This document shows, in pieces, positions 32,227-41,767 of a stretch of 64,000 nt of DNA. The position numbers were made by a program, and so were the translations under genes. The number at the start of each line of letters is the position of its first letter. Position 1 is the stretch's first letter. The notes below the pieces were generated by a model. That model worked only from the letters and a program-made list of their open reading frames with translations. It had not been told where the DNA came from and made no database searches. This DNA is from Geomonas propionica (GTDB lineage Bacteria > Desulfobacterota > Desulfuromonadia > Geobacterales > Geobacteraceae): positions 1 through 64,000 of the forward strand of contig NZ_JAEMHK010000007.1 of NCBI RefSeq assembly GCF_016458235.1. The letters are read 5' to 3'.

Positions 32227-34533
32227 ATGTTAAAGAACGTTCGCATAGGTGGCCGGCTCGGCCTTGGTTTCGGCATCATGCTGCTCATCGTCATCGCGGT
32301 CGGCGCTACCGGCTACTGGGGGGTGAGGGAGAGCACCCAGACCACCGTCGCCATGCTGCAGGGGGACGCCACCATCTCGGAATACGCATCCCTCGCAGCA
32401 ACCAACGTATTGGGACTGCGGCGCTACGAGAAGGACCTGTTCCTGAACCTCGGCAACCACGAGCACGAGAAGGAGTATCTCGGCAAGTGGAATGACCAGC
32501 GCGATCACCTGGTGAAGAACCTGCAGGAGTTGGAGAAGCTCGTGGTCCTGCAGAAGGAGAAGGACGCCGTCAAGGCGATGAAGGAGGAACTGGCCGCCTA
32601 CGAGGCCGGCGTCACCAAGATCTACCAGGGGATCGAAGCGGGGCGCATCAGGACCCCGGCCCAGGCCAACGCTGCCACTGAGCCATACAAGGCGGGGATC
32701 CACAAGTTCGAGGGGGTCTCCAAGGAGATGGCTGAAGAAAGCAACCACCGTATGGACAGCAAGGAGAAGGTGATGATCGACCTGTCCCGGCACGTGACGC
32801 TCCTGGTGCTGGGGAGCATCCTGGTGAGCCTCATCGTCGGCATCCTGGTGAGCTTTTTAATCAGCCGCAGCATCACGGCTCCTATCAACGCGGCGGTCGA
32901 GATCGCGAAGACCGTGGCTGAGGGCGATCTGACCGTGGTGGTCGAGGTGAACTCCAAGGACGAGGTGGGTGAACTCCTCACCGCCATGCAGACCATGGTG
33001 CAAAACCTCATGGCCATGATCGGCAAGATCCGGGGCACCTCCGGCGAGGTGGCCTCCGCGGCGGGCCAGATCTCGGCCAACACCCAGCAGCTCACCAAGT
33101 CGGCCCACGGCCAGGCCTCGGCCACCGAGGAGACCTCGGCCACCATGGTGCAGATGGCCGCCTCCATCCAGACCGTCGCCGCCAACGCCGATTCGCTCGC
33201 CGCCAACGCGGACGAGGTGTCTTCCTCCATCGAGGAACTGGGGGCCTCCAGCGAGCAGGTGGCCAAGAGCGCCGACGTGATGGCGAGCGCGGTCGCCGAG
33301 ACCTCGGCCACCATCGAGCAGATGACCATCTCCATCGACAACGTGGCGCAAAACGCCGACGAACTGATGACCTCCGTCGCCGAGACCTCCGCGACCATCG
33401 AGCAGATCACCGTATCCATTGACCAGGTGGCGACCAACTCCCAGGAACTGCAGAAAGTGGTGGCTGATTCCTCCTCCACCATCGAGGAGATGGCCGCGTC
33501 CATCCGCCAAGTGGCGAAGAACGTGGAGGAGGCGGACCAAGTGGCCAAGGGGGCGGCGAAAGAGGGGAACGCCGGCCTCGAGGCGGGGCAGCAGGCGGTC
33601 GCCGCCATGGGGCGCGTGGCCGAGGTAATCGAGAAGACCTCGGATTCCATCCTGAACCTCGGGCGGCGCTCCGAGGAGATCGGCAACATCGTCAAGGTGA
33701 TCGGCGAGATCGCCGACCAGACCAACCTGCTCGCCCTGAACGCCGCCATCGAGGCGGCGCGCGCCGGGGACGCCGGGCGCGGCTTCGCCGTGGTGGCCGA
33801 CGAGGTGAGAAAGCTCGCCGAGCGCAGCATGGGGGCCACCAAGGAGATCGCCCAGGTGATCCGCCAGGTGCAGGTAGACACCGGCGAGTCGGTGAAGTTC
33901 GGCGAGATCGCCTCGCAGGAGGCGAAGAACTCCATGGAACTGATCACCCTGGCCGGCAACTCGCTGGAGAACATCGTCTCCAGCATCGATCGTACCAGCA
34001 CCCTCATGTCCGACATCGCCCGCATGACCGCCGAGCAGTCCAACGCCTCCAACCAGGTGCTCCAGGCGGTGGAGCAGATGAGCGGTGCCTCGGACGTGGT
34101 GGCCAACGCCGCCCGCGAGCAGGCCACCGGCGGCAGGCAGATCAGGATCGCCGTGGAGCGGATGAACCAGCTCACCCAGGAGGTGACCGGTTCCGCCAAG
34201 GAGCAGGCCCTGGGGAGCCGCCAGATCCGCATCGCCGTGGAGAACATGAACCAGGTGACCGGCCAGGTGACGATCGCCACCCGGGAGCAGTCCCTGTCCG
34301 CCCGCCAGATCGTCGGGGCGGTAAACAGCATGACCTCCATGACCCAATCGGTGGCCAACGCCACCGCCGAGCAGAAGAAGGGGGGCGAGATGGTGGTGGT
34401 CGCCATGGACAACATAAGCGACATCACCCGGGAAAACCTTTCCGCCGTGGAGCAGCTCTCGCGCGCGGCGCAGAACCTGACCCAACAGGCCGAGGAGATG
34501 ACGGCGCTGGTGGGCACCTTCAAGGTGGCCTGA
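32227..34533 (+). CDS. Methyl-accepting chemotaxis protein with very long signalling domain
   Basis: A 768-residue receptor: TM1 at about 12-32, periplasmic four-helix bundle sensor to about 185, TM2 at about 190-215, HAMP to 270 and then a coiled-coil signalling domain of about 500 residues. The hairpin tip [21 protein letters not shown] sits near residue 500, with some 225-250 residues on each arm, much longer than in E. coli Tsr. The arms have repeated text ([32 protein letters not shown]). No terminal CheR-tethering pentapeptide is seen. GGAGACGGAG precedes ATG 32227. Its stop overlaps the cheR start. Confidence 0.92.
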   Translation: MLKNVRIGGRLGLGFGIMLLIVIAVGATGYWGVRESTQTTVAMLQGDATISEYASLAATNVLGLRRYEKDLFLNLGNHEHEKEYLGKWNDQRDHLVKNLQELEKLVVLQKEKDAVKAMKEELAAYEAGVTKIYQGIEAGRIRTPAQANAATEPYKAGIHKFEGVSKEMAEESNHRMDSKEKVMIDLSRHVTLLVLGSILVSLIVGILVSFLISRSITAPINAAVEIAKTVAEGDLTVVVEVNSKDEVGELLTAMQTMVQNLMAMIGKIRGTSGEVASAAGQISANTQQLTKSAHGQASATEETSATMVQMAASIQTVAANADSLAANADEVSSSIEELGASSEQVAKSADVMASAVAETSATIEQMTISIDNVAQNADELMTSVAETSATIEQITVSIDQVATNSQELQKVVADSSSTIEEMAASIRQVAKNVEEADQVAKGAAKEGNAGLEAGQQAVAAMGRVAEVIEKTSDSILNLGRRSEEIGNIVKVIGEIADQTNLLALNAAIEAARAGDAGRGFAVVADEVRKLAERSMGATKEIAQVIRQVQVDTGESVKFGEIASQEAKNSMELITLAGNSLENIVSSIDRTSTLMSDIARMTAEQSNASNQVLQAVEQMSGASDVVANAAREQATGGRQIRIAVERMNQLTQEVTGSAKEQALGSRQIRIAVENMNQVTGQVTIATREQSLSARQIVGAVNSMTSMTQSVANATAEQKKGGEMVVVAMDNISDITRENLSAVEQLSRAAQNLTQQAEEMTALVGTFKVA

Positions 34534-35471
34534 TGCAAAACGGGGGCAACACGGCATACCGGGAGGGGGCAGCGGACCTCTACCTGGAGCGGATCCGGGA
34601 ACGGGTCTTCGAGAAGAGCAGGCTCTACTTCGGCCCCCGCAAGCTGGCGCTGTTCAGGCAGCGCCTGGAGACCAGGCTGGCGCAGCTGGAGCTTCCCGAT
34701 TTCTGCTCCTACTATAACCATCTGGAGCAGACCCCGAACGAGTACGCTGCCCTGCTCGACCTGATGACCATCAACGAGACCTTCTTCTTCAGAAACCCCG
34801 ACCAGTTTCGGCACCTGCGCCTGGTCGCGCTCCCGGAGCTTGAGCTGGTGCGGGGGCGGGAGCTGATGCGCTCGTGGGGGGAAGCCGGCGGTGCCGGCGA
34901 CAAGGTCATGAAGCTGCGCGTCCTGTGCGCCGGCTGTTCCACGGGCGAGGAGCCCTACACGGTGGCCATGACCCTCCTGGAGGGGCTGCGCTATCCCAAG
35001 GCGTGGGACATCGAGGTCGTGGCCGGGGACATCAGCCAGAGCTGCCTCGATATCGCCCGGGAGGGGTACTACGAAAACGACCGGCTGCAGCACATCCCGC
35101 CCCACTTGGTCCGCAAATATTTCACCGTCACCCCCACCGGCGCCTTCGTCTCCGAAGAACTGCGGGCGCTGGTGCGGTTCATGCCGCTCAACCTGAACCA
35201 GCTCATGGAAGGGGAACTCCCCCCGGGGATGACTACCGGCTGGGGGGGCTTCGACCTGGTTTTTTGCCGCAACGTGATGATCTATTTTTCGCCCAGCTGC
35301 CAGCAGCTCCTCGTGGGGACCCTCTCGCGGCTTTTGGCCCCGGGGGGGCACCTTTTCACCGGCGACGCTGAGCCGCTGCACCTTTTCAGCCACGACCTCG
35401 CCGCGGTTCCCGATGCGAGCTGTCTCGTGTACAGGAAATTGGAGAACGCCGAACATGCTTTCGCACTATGA
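34533..35471 (+). CDS. cheR: Chemotaxis methyltransferase CheR (first copy)
   Basis: A 312-residue CheR that methylates receptor glutamates using SAM. N-terminal helical domain (YFGPRKLALFRQRLETRL), then the NETFFFRNPDQF motif, the SAM site LCAGCSTGEEPYTVAM (about 130-145), and FDLVFCRNVMIYFSPSCQ. It lacks the TPR tail of MCP-tethered variants. ATG overlaps the MCP stop, and the HEAT-protein gene overlaps its last 17 bases. Confidence 0.93.
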   Translation: MQNGGNTAYREGAADLYLERIRERVFEKSRLYFGPRKLALFRQRLETRLAQLELPDFCSYYNHLEQTPNEYAALLDLMTINETFFFRNPDQFRHLRLVALPELELVRGRELMRSWGEAGGAGDKVMKLRVLCAGCSTGEEPYTVAMTLLEGLRYPKAWDIEVVAGDISQSCLDIAREGYYENDRLQHIPPHLVRKYFTVTPTGAFVSEELRALVRFMPLNLNQLMEGELPPGMTTGWGGFDLVFCRNVMIYFSPSCQQLLVGTLSRLLAPGGHLFTGDAEPLHLFSHDLAAVPDASCLVYRKLENAEHAFAL

Positions 35472-37818
35472 TGCCCCTGGCGCCGAACTCATCCGTTTGC
35501 AGGAACGTTCACTACCGGAGCTGCTCCTCTTCGTCGGCGATGCCGAACGGGGGCGCAAGAGCGAGGCCCTCGACACCATCATCGGTCGCGGGCTGGCAGC
35601 GATCTACCCCGCCCTGGAGGCGGCGGTCCGCGACAACGACGACGCGGACCTGAGAAACGGCGCCATGGAGGTGCTGGTGAAGATGGGGGGGGAGGCGGTG
35701 CCGCGCCTGAACCTGCTCCTCACTGACGGCGACGAGGAGATTCGCAACTTCAGCGCGGTGATGCTGGGAGACATCGGCAGCCGCGACGCGGTGGACCCTC
35801 TGATCCGGGCGCTGGCCGACCCCGACAGCAACGTGAGCCATTCCGCGGCGGAGGCGCTGGGAAAGATCGGCGACCGCAGTGCCCTGATGCCGCTGCTCGA
35901 GCTTTTGCAGGGGGAGTTCTGGCTGCAGTACCCCGCCATCTGCGCCATCGGCGAACTGCGCGACTACCGTGCCGTGCCGCACCTGCTGCCGCTGCTCGAC
36001 AATGAGCTGCTGCGCGGCGCGGTGATCGAGGCGCTCGGCAAGGTGGGTGACCACCGCGCCCTTTACGCCCTGGCCGGGATCCTCCCCTTCGTGGAACCGG
36101 AGTCGGCGCGCAGCGCGGCGCGCGCCATGGCGTCCATCACCAACAGCCTGAACGACCAGATGAGCTACAAGAACAGCATCGCCATGGGGAGCCAGCAGGA
36201 ACAGCTGCGCCAACTCCTCTCCGCGCGCGGCGTGGAGACGCTCAAGTCGATGCTGTGGGAAAGCGGCGACCTGGAGTCGTCCCGGGCGGCGGCGATGCTC
36301 CTGGGGTGGATGGGAGAGTTGTCCGCCATCGACGGTTTCTTCGGGCTGCTGGGGGACGAGGCCAACTATCAGGTGGTTGAAGACGCGGTGCTTTGCCTGG
36401 GGAGGGGCGCCGAAGACAAGCTTTTGGCCGCGCTCGATCATGACAGCGCCGCGGTGCGCCTGGTCGCGCTGCGCGCGCTGCGCTGGCTCGGCGTCCCCTG
36501 CGAGGCGGGGAAACTCGCGCGTCTGCTGTCGCGGGACGAGGAGGCGGTACAGCTCGAGGTGCTGGAGACGCTGCAAGACTTCCCGGAGGAGGCGCTGCTG
36601 CCGCAACTGCAGTTACTGCTGGCCGAGGGGAGCGACGCCCTGGCGCAGCAGGCGGCCGAGGTCCTGGCGCGTCATCGCCTGGGGCCGGTGCTGGAGCTTT
36701 TCGACCAACTGGCGCACTCCCCGTCGGAGCAGTCGCGCCGCCGGGCCGCCATGCTGCTCGGGTGCCTGAAGCAGGGGGGCGGCCTCGAGAACCTGCGCCT
36801 GCTCTGCCAGGACGACGAGCCCGAGGTGCGGGCGGAGCTGGTACGCTCCATCGGCAAACAACAGGTCTCCCAGGCTGTGCCGCTTCTGTGCCGGGCGCTG
36901 TGCGACCCGGAGGAGTCCGTGCGCGAGGCGGCGGTCCTTGCTGCGGCGGAACTGGGGGATGCCATGCTCCTGGACGAGCTGCTGGCCCTTTTGGGAAGCG
37001 GCCGCGAGGACCTCGACTACTGCGTGATCCGGGCGGTGGGCGACATGGGGGCGCGTGAGGCTGGGAGATTCCTGGTGGGGCATCTTGCCGGCGGCGTATC
37101 GCGCCAGCTGGAGTACGCCATCGTGGAGACCCTGGGCAAGCTCGCCTACACGGAGGCCTCCGAGCTGGTCGTTCGGCGCTACCTGAATCACTCCGACCCC
37201 GACTTCAGGAGGCTCGCCGTCTATACCCTGGGCGAACTGGCCGACCAGGAGTCGCTCAAGGGGGTTGAGGAAGCGGCGGGCGACCCGCACTGGAGCGTGC
37301 GCATGGCGGCCCTGCGCGTGCTGGGTAAGATCGGTGGCGGGCGCGAGCTGCCGCTGCTCTTGAAGGGAGTTAACGACGCTGACGCCATGGTGCGTAAGCA
37401 CGCCATCACCGTGCTCGGGGAGCTGCGCAACCCGGTGACCGTGCCGGAACTGGTGGCGCTGCTCGACGATGCCGAGGTAGGGAGGCAGGCGTTCGAGGCC
37501 CTGGTCCACTTCGGGCGTGCCGGGCTTCCCTGGCTGCACCGTCTCATGAAGAAGAACTACAAAGCGGATCTGCGTGAGCGGGTGATCGACGTCATCGGCA
37601 AGATCGCGGACCGCAAGAGCGTGGACCCGCTCTTGGAACTCCTCGACGACGAGAGCGAGATCGTGCGGCTCGCCGCCATCGACGCGGTGTGCCACTGCTA
37701 CGACTCCCTGCCGCTCAAGCGCCTGATCCAGGTCAGAAAGGACGACTGCAGCGTGGAAGTCCGGACGAGGGCGGAACTGGCCCTGAAGAGCTTCGCGCAG
37801 CAGGAATACCTGGGATGA
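35455..37818 (+). CDS. HEAT/PBS-lyase repeat protein of the chemosensory operon
   Basis: A 787-residue all-helical protein of about 20 or more HEAT (PBS lyase-type) repeats. Typical units are DAVDPLIRALADPDSNVSHSAAEALGKIGD, ALMPLL, ASELVVRRYLNHSDPDFRRLAVYTLGELAD and SVDPLLELLDDESEIVRLAAIDAV. No enzymatic domain; it probably scaffolds other proteins. It lies between two cheR genes, overlapping both (17 and 4 bases). ATG 35455 follows GGAG. HEAT proteins of this type occur in alternative chemosensory systems that control functions other than flagella. Confidence 0.88.
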   Translation: MLSHYDAPGAELIRLQERSLPELLLFVGDAERGRKSEALDTIIGRGLAAIYPALEAAVRDNDDADLRNGAMEVLVKMGGEAVPRLNLLLTDGDEEIRNFSAVMLGDIGSRDAVDPLIRALADPDSNVSHSAAEALGKIGDRSALMPLLELLQGEFWLQYPAICAIGELRDYRAVPHLLPLLDNELLRGAVIEALGKVGDHRALYALAGILPFVEPESARSAARAMASITNSLNDQMSYKNSIAMGSQQEQLRQLLSARGVETLKSMLWESGDLESSRAAAMLLGWMGELSAIDGFFGLLGDEANYQVVEDAVLCLGRGAEDKLLAALDHDSAAVRLVALRALRWLGVPCEAGKLARLLSRDEEAVQLEVLETLQDFPEEALLPQLQLLLAEGSDALAQQAAEVLARHRLGPVLELFDQLAHSPSEQSRRRAAMLLGCLKQGGGLENLRLLCQDDEPEVRAELVRSIGKQQVSQAVPLLCRALCDPEESVREAAVLAAAELGDAMLLDELLALLGSGREDLDYCVIRAVGDMGAREAGRFLVGHLAGGVSRQLEYAIVETLGKLAYTEASELVVRRYLNHSDPDFRRLAVYTLGELADQESLKGVEEAAGDPHWSVRMAALRVLGKIGGGRELPLLLKGVNDADAMVRKHAITVLGELRNPVTVPELVALLDDAEVGRQAFEALVHFGRAGLPWLHRLMKKNYKADLRERVIDVIGKIADRKSVDPLLELLDDESEIVRLAAIDAVCHCYDSLPLKRLIQVRKDDCSVEVRTRAELALKSFAQQEYLG

Positions 37819-38663
37819 CCGTTGCGAAAGTCGCGATGCAGGCAGAGGAATTCAGGCTGATCAGGGAGTACGTGGCGGAAGCCGCCGGGCTCGTGCTGGA
37901 GGAGGGGAAGCAGAAGGGGCTCGCCGCGAAGCTCTCCCCCCGGCTGCACGAGTTGCGGCTGAGGAGCTTCACGGAATATTACAGCTACCTCAAGTTCTCC
38001 CCGGGGCGCAGCGCGGAATGGCAGCGCCTGGTCCCCCTGATCACCAACAACGAGACCTACTTCTTTAGGGAATCCGCGCAGCTCTCGGTCCTGGCGCAGG
38101 AGGTACTGCCGGCGCTCAAGGAGAGCAAGCTGGCGCGCGGGGAGCGCTCCCTCCGCATCCTTTCCGCCGGCTGCTCGAGCGGCGAGGAGGCGTACACCAT
38201 CGCCATGCTCCTGCTGGAGTCGGGGGGCTTCTCCTGGGACTGGGACGTGCGCATCACCGGGGTCGATATCGACACGCGGGCGCTGGAGGCGGCCCGGCAG
38301 GGGGTGTACCGCGAGCGCGCCTTCTGGGCCACCGAGCCCCACCTGGTCGAGAGGTACCTGAAGCGCCAGGGCGACAGCTACGTGGTGCGGGACATCCTCA
38401 GGAAATGGATCAGCTTTAAGCAGGGGAACCTGCTCGAACTGGCCGACAGCGCGGGGGGGGAGACCTTCGACGTCATCCTGTGCCGCAACGTGCTCATCTA
38501 TTTCGCGGACCAGACCGTCCAGCGCGTGGTGGATAACTTCGACGCCCTCCAGGCGCCGGGATCCTACCTGTTTCTGGGACACTCGGAGTCTCTGTCCAGG
38601 ACCCAGGCGTCCTACCTGCCGCTGCGCTTTCCGGGCGCCATCATCTATCAGAAGAGGGAGTAG
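37815..38663 (+). CDS. cheR: Chemotaxis methyltransferase CheR (second copy)
   Basis: A 282-residue CheR with NETYFFRESAQL, SAM site LSAGCSSGEEAYTIAM (about 112-127) and FDVILCRNVLIYFADQTV. It is diverged from the first copy (different N-terminal domain, shorter loops), so the two may act on different receptors. ATG overlaps the HEAT-gene stop (ATGA). Confidence 0.92.
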   Translation: MTVAKVAMQAEEFRLIREYVAEAAGLVLEEGKQKGLAAKLSPRLHELRLRSFTEYYSYLKFSPGRSAEWQRLVPLITNNETYFFRESAQLSVLAQEVLPALKESKLARGERSLRILSAGCSSGEEAYTIAMLLLESGGFSWDWDVRITGVDIDTRALEAARQGVYRERAFWATEPHLVERYLKRQGDSYVVRDILRKWISFKQGNLLELADSAGGETFDVILCRNVLIYFADQTVQRVVDNFDALQAPGSYLFLGHSESLSRTQASYLPLRFPGAIIYQKRE

Positions 38664-38667
38664 CAGC

Positions 38668-39717
38668 TTGACCGGTTCGCAGAGAAAAATAAGGCTCCTG
38701 GTCGTGGACGACTCGGCATTCGTGCGCCGGGCCATCATACGGATGTTCGAGAACAGCGCGGACATCGAGGTGGTCGGCGTCGCCGCCAACGGCGAAAGCG
38801 CGGTGGAACTGGCCAGGAACCTGGCCCCGGACGTGATCACCCTCGACGTGCAGATGCCGGTCCTGGACGGTCTTTCCGCGCTGGAGCTGATCATGAAGGA
38901 GTGCCCCGCGCCGGTGATCATGTTCAGTTGCCTGACCGGCAAGGGGGGGGAGAAGACCATGAGGGCCCTCGAGATCGGAGCGGTCGATTTCATCGACAAG
39001 AGCTCCGCGGGAGGGGCCATGGACATCGGCGCCCTGGCCAAGGAGCTGACCGGAAAGATCAAGGTCGCGGCCGGGGTCGACATGGAGAAGCTGCGCGGCG
39101 CGGCACGAAAGCCGGAGCCGGCGCGTCCCTGCCGCGGGACCGTGCACCGTTCCAGCACCGAGGTCGTGGTGGTGGGGACCTCGACCGGCGGCCCCCCTGC
39201 GCTGCAACAGGTCCTGAGCCGGCTCGAGCAGCCTCCCTGCCCGGTTCTCATCGTGCAGCACATGCCCCCGGGGTTCACCACTTCGCTGGCCGCGCGGTTG
39301 GACCGCAACAGTAGCCTGACGGTGCGGGAGGCAAGTGACGGCGAGACGGTCGTGGCGGGGAACGTCTATCTCGCCCCCGCCGGCTGGCACATGCGCCTCA
39401 GGCGCAGGGACGGCGTCCTCCAGGTCTGGCTCGACCCGGTGCCGGGCGGGCACCTGCACTGCCCGTCGGTCGACGCCCTCTTCGAATCCGCCGCCGAGGT
39501 CTGCGGCGGCCGGGCGCTGGGTGTGGTGTTGACCGGCATGGGGAAGGATGGGGCCGACGGGGCCCGCGCCATCAAGAAAGCCGGGGGGCGGGTGGTGGTC
39601 GAGACCGAGCAGACTGCCATCGTCTACGGCATGCCCAAGGCGGTCGCCGAAGCTGTCAGCGTGGACGCCGCCGTCCCCTTGTACCAGGTTTCCGATACCA
39701 TCACCGCCATGGTTTAG
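38668..39717 (+). CDS. cheB: Chemotaxis protein-glutamate methylesterase CheB
   Basis: A 349-residue CheB: receiver with phospho-acceptor Asp60 (VITLDVQMPVLDG) and a methylesterase domain with the triad Ser in GTSTGGPPAL (about 172), His in VLIVQHMPPGF and Asp in LTGMGKDGADG. It removes methyl from receptors or deamidates them. The start is TTG 38668 after AGAGGGAG. Last gene of the operon; a hairpin follows at 39736. Confidence 0.93.
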   Translation: MTGSQRKIRLLVVDDSAFVRRAIIRMFENSADIEVVGVAANGESAVELARNLAPDVITLDVQMPVLDGLSALELIMKECPAPVIMFSCLTGKGGEKTMRALEIGAVDFIDKSSAGGAMDIGALAKELTGKIKVAAGVDMEKLRGAARKPEPARPCRGTVHRSSTEVVVVGTSTGGPPALQQVLSRLEQPPCPVLIVQHMPPGFTTSLAARLDRNSSLTVREASDGETVVAGNVYLAPAGWHMRLRRRDGVLQVWLDPVPGGHLHCPSVDALFESAAEVCGGRALGVVLTGMGKDGADGARAIKKAGGRVVVETEQTAIVYGMPKAVAEAVSVDAAVPLYQVSDTITAMV

Positions 39718-39735
39718 CGACGATCGCCTCACCTG

Positions 39736-39760
39736 GGCGGCGGGGTTCTGCCCCGCCGCC
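39736..39760. terminator. Strong GC hairpin after the chemosensory operon
   Basis: GGCGGCGGGG / CCCCGCCGCC, ten perfect pairs with a 5-base loop, 18 bases after cheB. No T tract follows on the plus strand, so it may slow or terminate transcription or protect the mRNA end. The rest of 39761-40015 shows no gene. Confidence 0.6.
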
Positions 39761-40015
39761 GCATTCTCCCTGGGCCGGGACCGCACGCCCGGCTTTTCTG
39801 TCCGGCTTTCCTACCGGTTTTCTTCCCCGTTTCCTGCCGCACGCTTTGCCGCACCCGTCCTTGCCCGCACCGATGGTTCCTCACCGGCGCGACTCCCCGC
39901 ATTCCGCTCCGCCCCTGTTTTACCGCACCACTTCCGCGCGCCCGTCCAGTACCGGCTCAAGCTCCTCCGAGAGCTGCCGATAAGACAGGGAACTCAACTC
40001 GCGGAGCCCGACCAC

Positions 40016-41398
40016 ATGCCTCACACCACCAGGATACTAGCCGTAGACGACGAACCCGTGTTCCGCTTCCTGCTGGAACGTCAACTGCGCGAGATCGGCT
40101 ACGACGTGCTCACCGCGGCCGACGGGCTGCAGGCGCTGGAGATCCTCGAGCGGGAGCCGATGGACCTGGTGCTCTCGGACCTGGTCATGCCCAGGATGGA
40201 CGGCCTGCAGCTGATCGGCTCGGTGCGGAAGCTGTATCCGGCCACGCCGATCATCGTGATCACGGCCCACGGCAGCGTGGAGAGCGCGGTGGAGGCGATG
40301 CGGCGCGGCGCCTATGACTACCTGGAAAAGCCCTACGATCCGGAAGACCTGCGCATAACCATCCAGCGTGCGCTCGACTACCAGCACGTGGTCCAGGAGA
40401 ACGAGCAGATCAAGGGGCTTTTGACCGAGCGCTTCACCTTCCAGAGCATCGTGACGGTGAACCCCGCCATGAAGCAGGTGCTGGAGCTGGCCTCCCGGGT
40501 TGCGGCGGCGCGCCAAACCACGGTGGCCGTCTACGGCGAGAGCGGCTCCGGCAAGGAGGTGCTGGCGCGGGCGATCCACTTCGCCGGCATGGGGCTCCCC
40601 GCCGAGTTCGTGGCGGTGAACTGCGCCGCCATCCCCGAGCACCTGATGGAGAGCGAGCTCTTCGGGCACGTGCGCGGCGCCTTCACCGGAGCCGACCGCG
40701 ACCGGGAAGGGAAGTTCAGCCTGGCCCGGAAGGGGACCATCCTCCTGGACGAGATCGGCGACATGCCGCTCTCCCTGCAGGCCAAGCTTTTGCGCGTGCT
40801 CCAGGAACGGGTCTTCGAGAGAATCGGCAGCAACACCCCGATTCCGGTCGCCTGCCGCGTCATCGTCGCCACCAACCGCAGCCTGGCCGACCTGGTCGCG
40901 GCGGGGCGCTTCCGCGAGGACCTGTACCACCGGGTCAACGTCTTCCCGCTGACCATCCCGCCGCTGTGGCAGAGAAAGGACGACATCCCGATCCTCTCCG
41001 GCCACATCCTGGAGCAGTTGCGCCAGCACCTGGGCAAGCCGCTGCCGGGAATCTCGCCGCAGGCCATGGACCTGATGCTGGAGTACCGCTGGCCGGGCAA
41101 CGTCCGCGAGCTGCGCAACTGCCTGGAGCGGGCCGCCATCCTGACCGACAACGAGCTGATCCGTCCCGGCCACCTGGGGCTTGCCGGGGCCGCGCCGGAG
41201 GCGGGGCAGGAGAGCGCCGGTGCGTGTGCCACCGATTCGAGCCGCGTGAACTACCAGCTCACCCTTCCCGTCGAGGAGCTTTCCCTCGACGCATTGAACG
41301 AGCAGATCCTGGGCATTACGCTGGAGCGTTGCGGCGGCAACAAGTCCAGGGCGTCCCAACTGCTCAAAGTGAACCGCAAGGCCTTTTACCGTACCTGA
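40016..41398 (+). CDS. NtrC-family sigma-54-dependent response regulator (circuit 2)
   Basis: A 460-residue regulator: receiver (phospho-acceptor Asp55 in LVLSDLVMPRMDG), AAA+ domain with GESGSGKE, GAFTGA and TILLDEIGDM, and a C-terminal Fis-type helix-turn-helix (NKSRASQLLKVNRKAFYRT) that ends a few residues earlier than usual. ATG 40016 follows GGAG at 40002-40005; the frame extends upstream but without a start site. No kinase is directly adjacent upstream. TGTCCC palindromes and a sigma-54 promoter follow, so the MCP and hybrid kinase downstream are its likely targets. Confidence 0.9.
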   Translation: MPHTTRILAVDDEPVFRFLLERQLREIGYDVLTAADGLQALEILEREPMDLVLSDLVMPRMDGLQLIGSVRKLYPATPIIVITAHGSVESAVEAMRRGAYDYLEKPYDPEDLRITIQRALDYQHVVQENEQIKGLLTERFTFQSIVTVNPAMKQVLELASRVAAARQTTVAVYGESGSGKEVLARAIHFAGMGLPAEFVAVNCAAIPEHLMESELFGHVRGAFTGADRDREGKFSLARKGTILLDEIGDMPLSLQAKLLRVLQERVFERIGSNTPIPVACRVIVATNRSLADLVAAGRFREDLYHRVNVFPLTIPPLWQRKDDIPILSGHILEQLRQHLGKPLPGISPQAMDLMLEYRWPGNVRELRNCLERAAILTDNELIRPGHLGLAGAAPEAGQESAGACATDSSRVNYQLTLPVEELSLDALNEQILGITLERCGGNKSRASQLLKVNRKAFYRT

Positions 41399-41547
41399 CC
41401 CCGCCTCGACTCTTCCTCTTGGCGCGTCCCCTCCTTTTTTATTCTCCCCACTCCCGGCTTCCCCCGCCGGGGACGGGGAATGATTCCGCTCCGGTGCAGG
41501 AAAGGTCATTGTCAATCGTCTGTTGTCAATTGACTGCCCCTCCTCTT

Positions 41548-41598
41548 TGTCCCGTTCGCACACACACTGTCCCGCTGGGGGACAACCGGGATTGTCCC
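41548..41598 (+). promoter_or_regulatory. Upstream activator sites (TGTCCC family)
   Basis: TGTCCC at 41548-41553, a palindrome TGTCCC-GCTGG-GGGACA at 41568-41584, and TGTCCC at 41593-41598, 40-90 bases before the sigma-54 promoter. They fit as binding sites for the regulator just upstream. Confidence 0.7.
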
Positions 41599-41638
41599 GG
41601 TTCGATTCAACGTACCGGAAAGACGCCGGTTATGCTTT

Positions 41639-41654
41639 TGGCACCGGCTATGCT
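41639..41654 (+). promoter_or_regulatory. Sigma-54 promoter of the MCP-hybrid kinase operon
   Basis: TGGCACCGGCTATGCT fits the -24/-12 consensus with GG at 41640-41641 and GC at 41652-41653, ten bases apart. The first gene starts 114 bases downstream. Confidence 0.85.
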
Positions 41655-41679
41655 CATACAAGATCAAGGTGGTCCTAAT

Positions 41680-41695
41680 TGTCCCACACGGGACA
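41680..41695. promoter_or_regulatory. Downstream TGTCCC-GGGACA palindrome
   Basis: TGTCCC-ACAC-GGGACA lies about 15-30 bases past the expected transcription start, unlike the upstream copies. The same protein might repress or fine-tune from here. Confidence 0.6.
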
Positions 41696-41767
41696 GGGCG
41701 ACGGTACCGGCCACCAACCTCCCTCCGGGGAGGGTGCCGCCACTACTTCAGACACGGGAGACATGAC

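Noticed and set aside
32622-35456. 944-codon minus-strand frame over the MCP and cheR
   Set aside because: Ser/Ala-rich mirror of coiled-coil codons; the plus-strand genes are certain.
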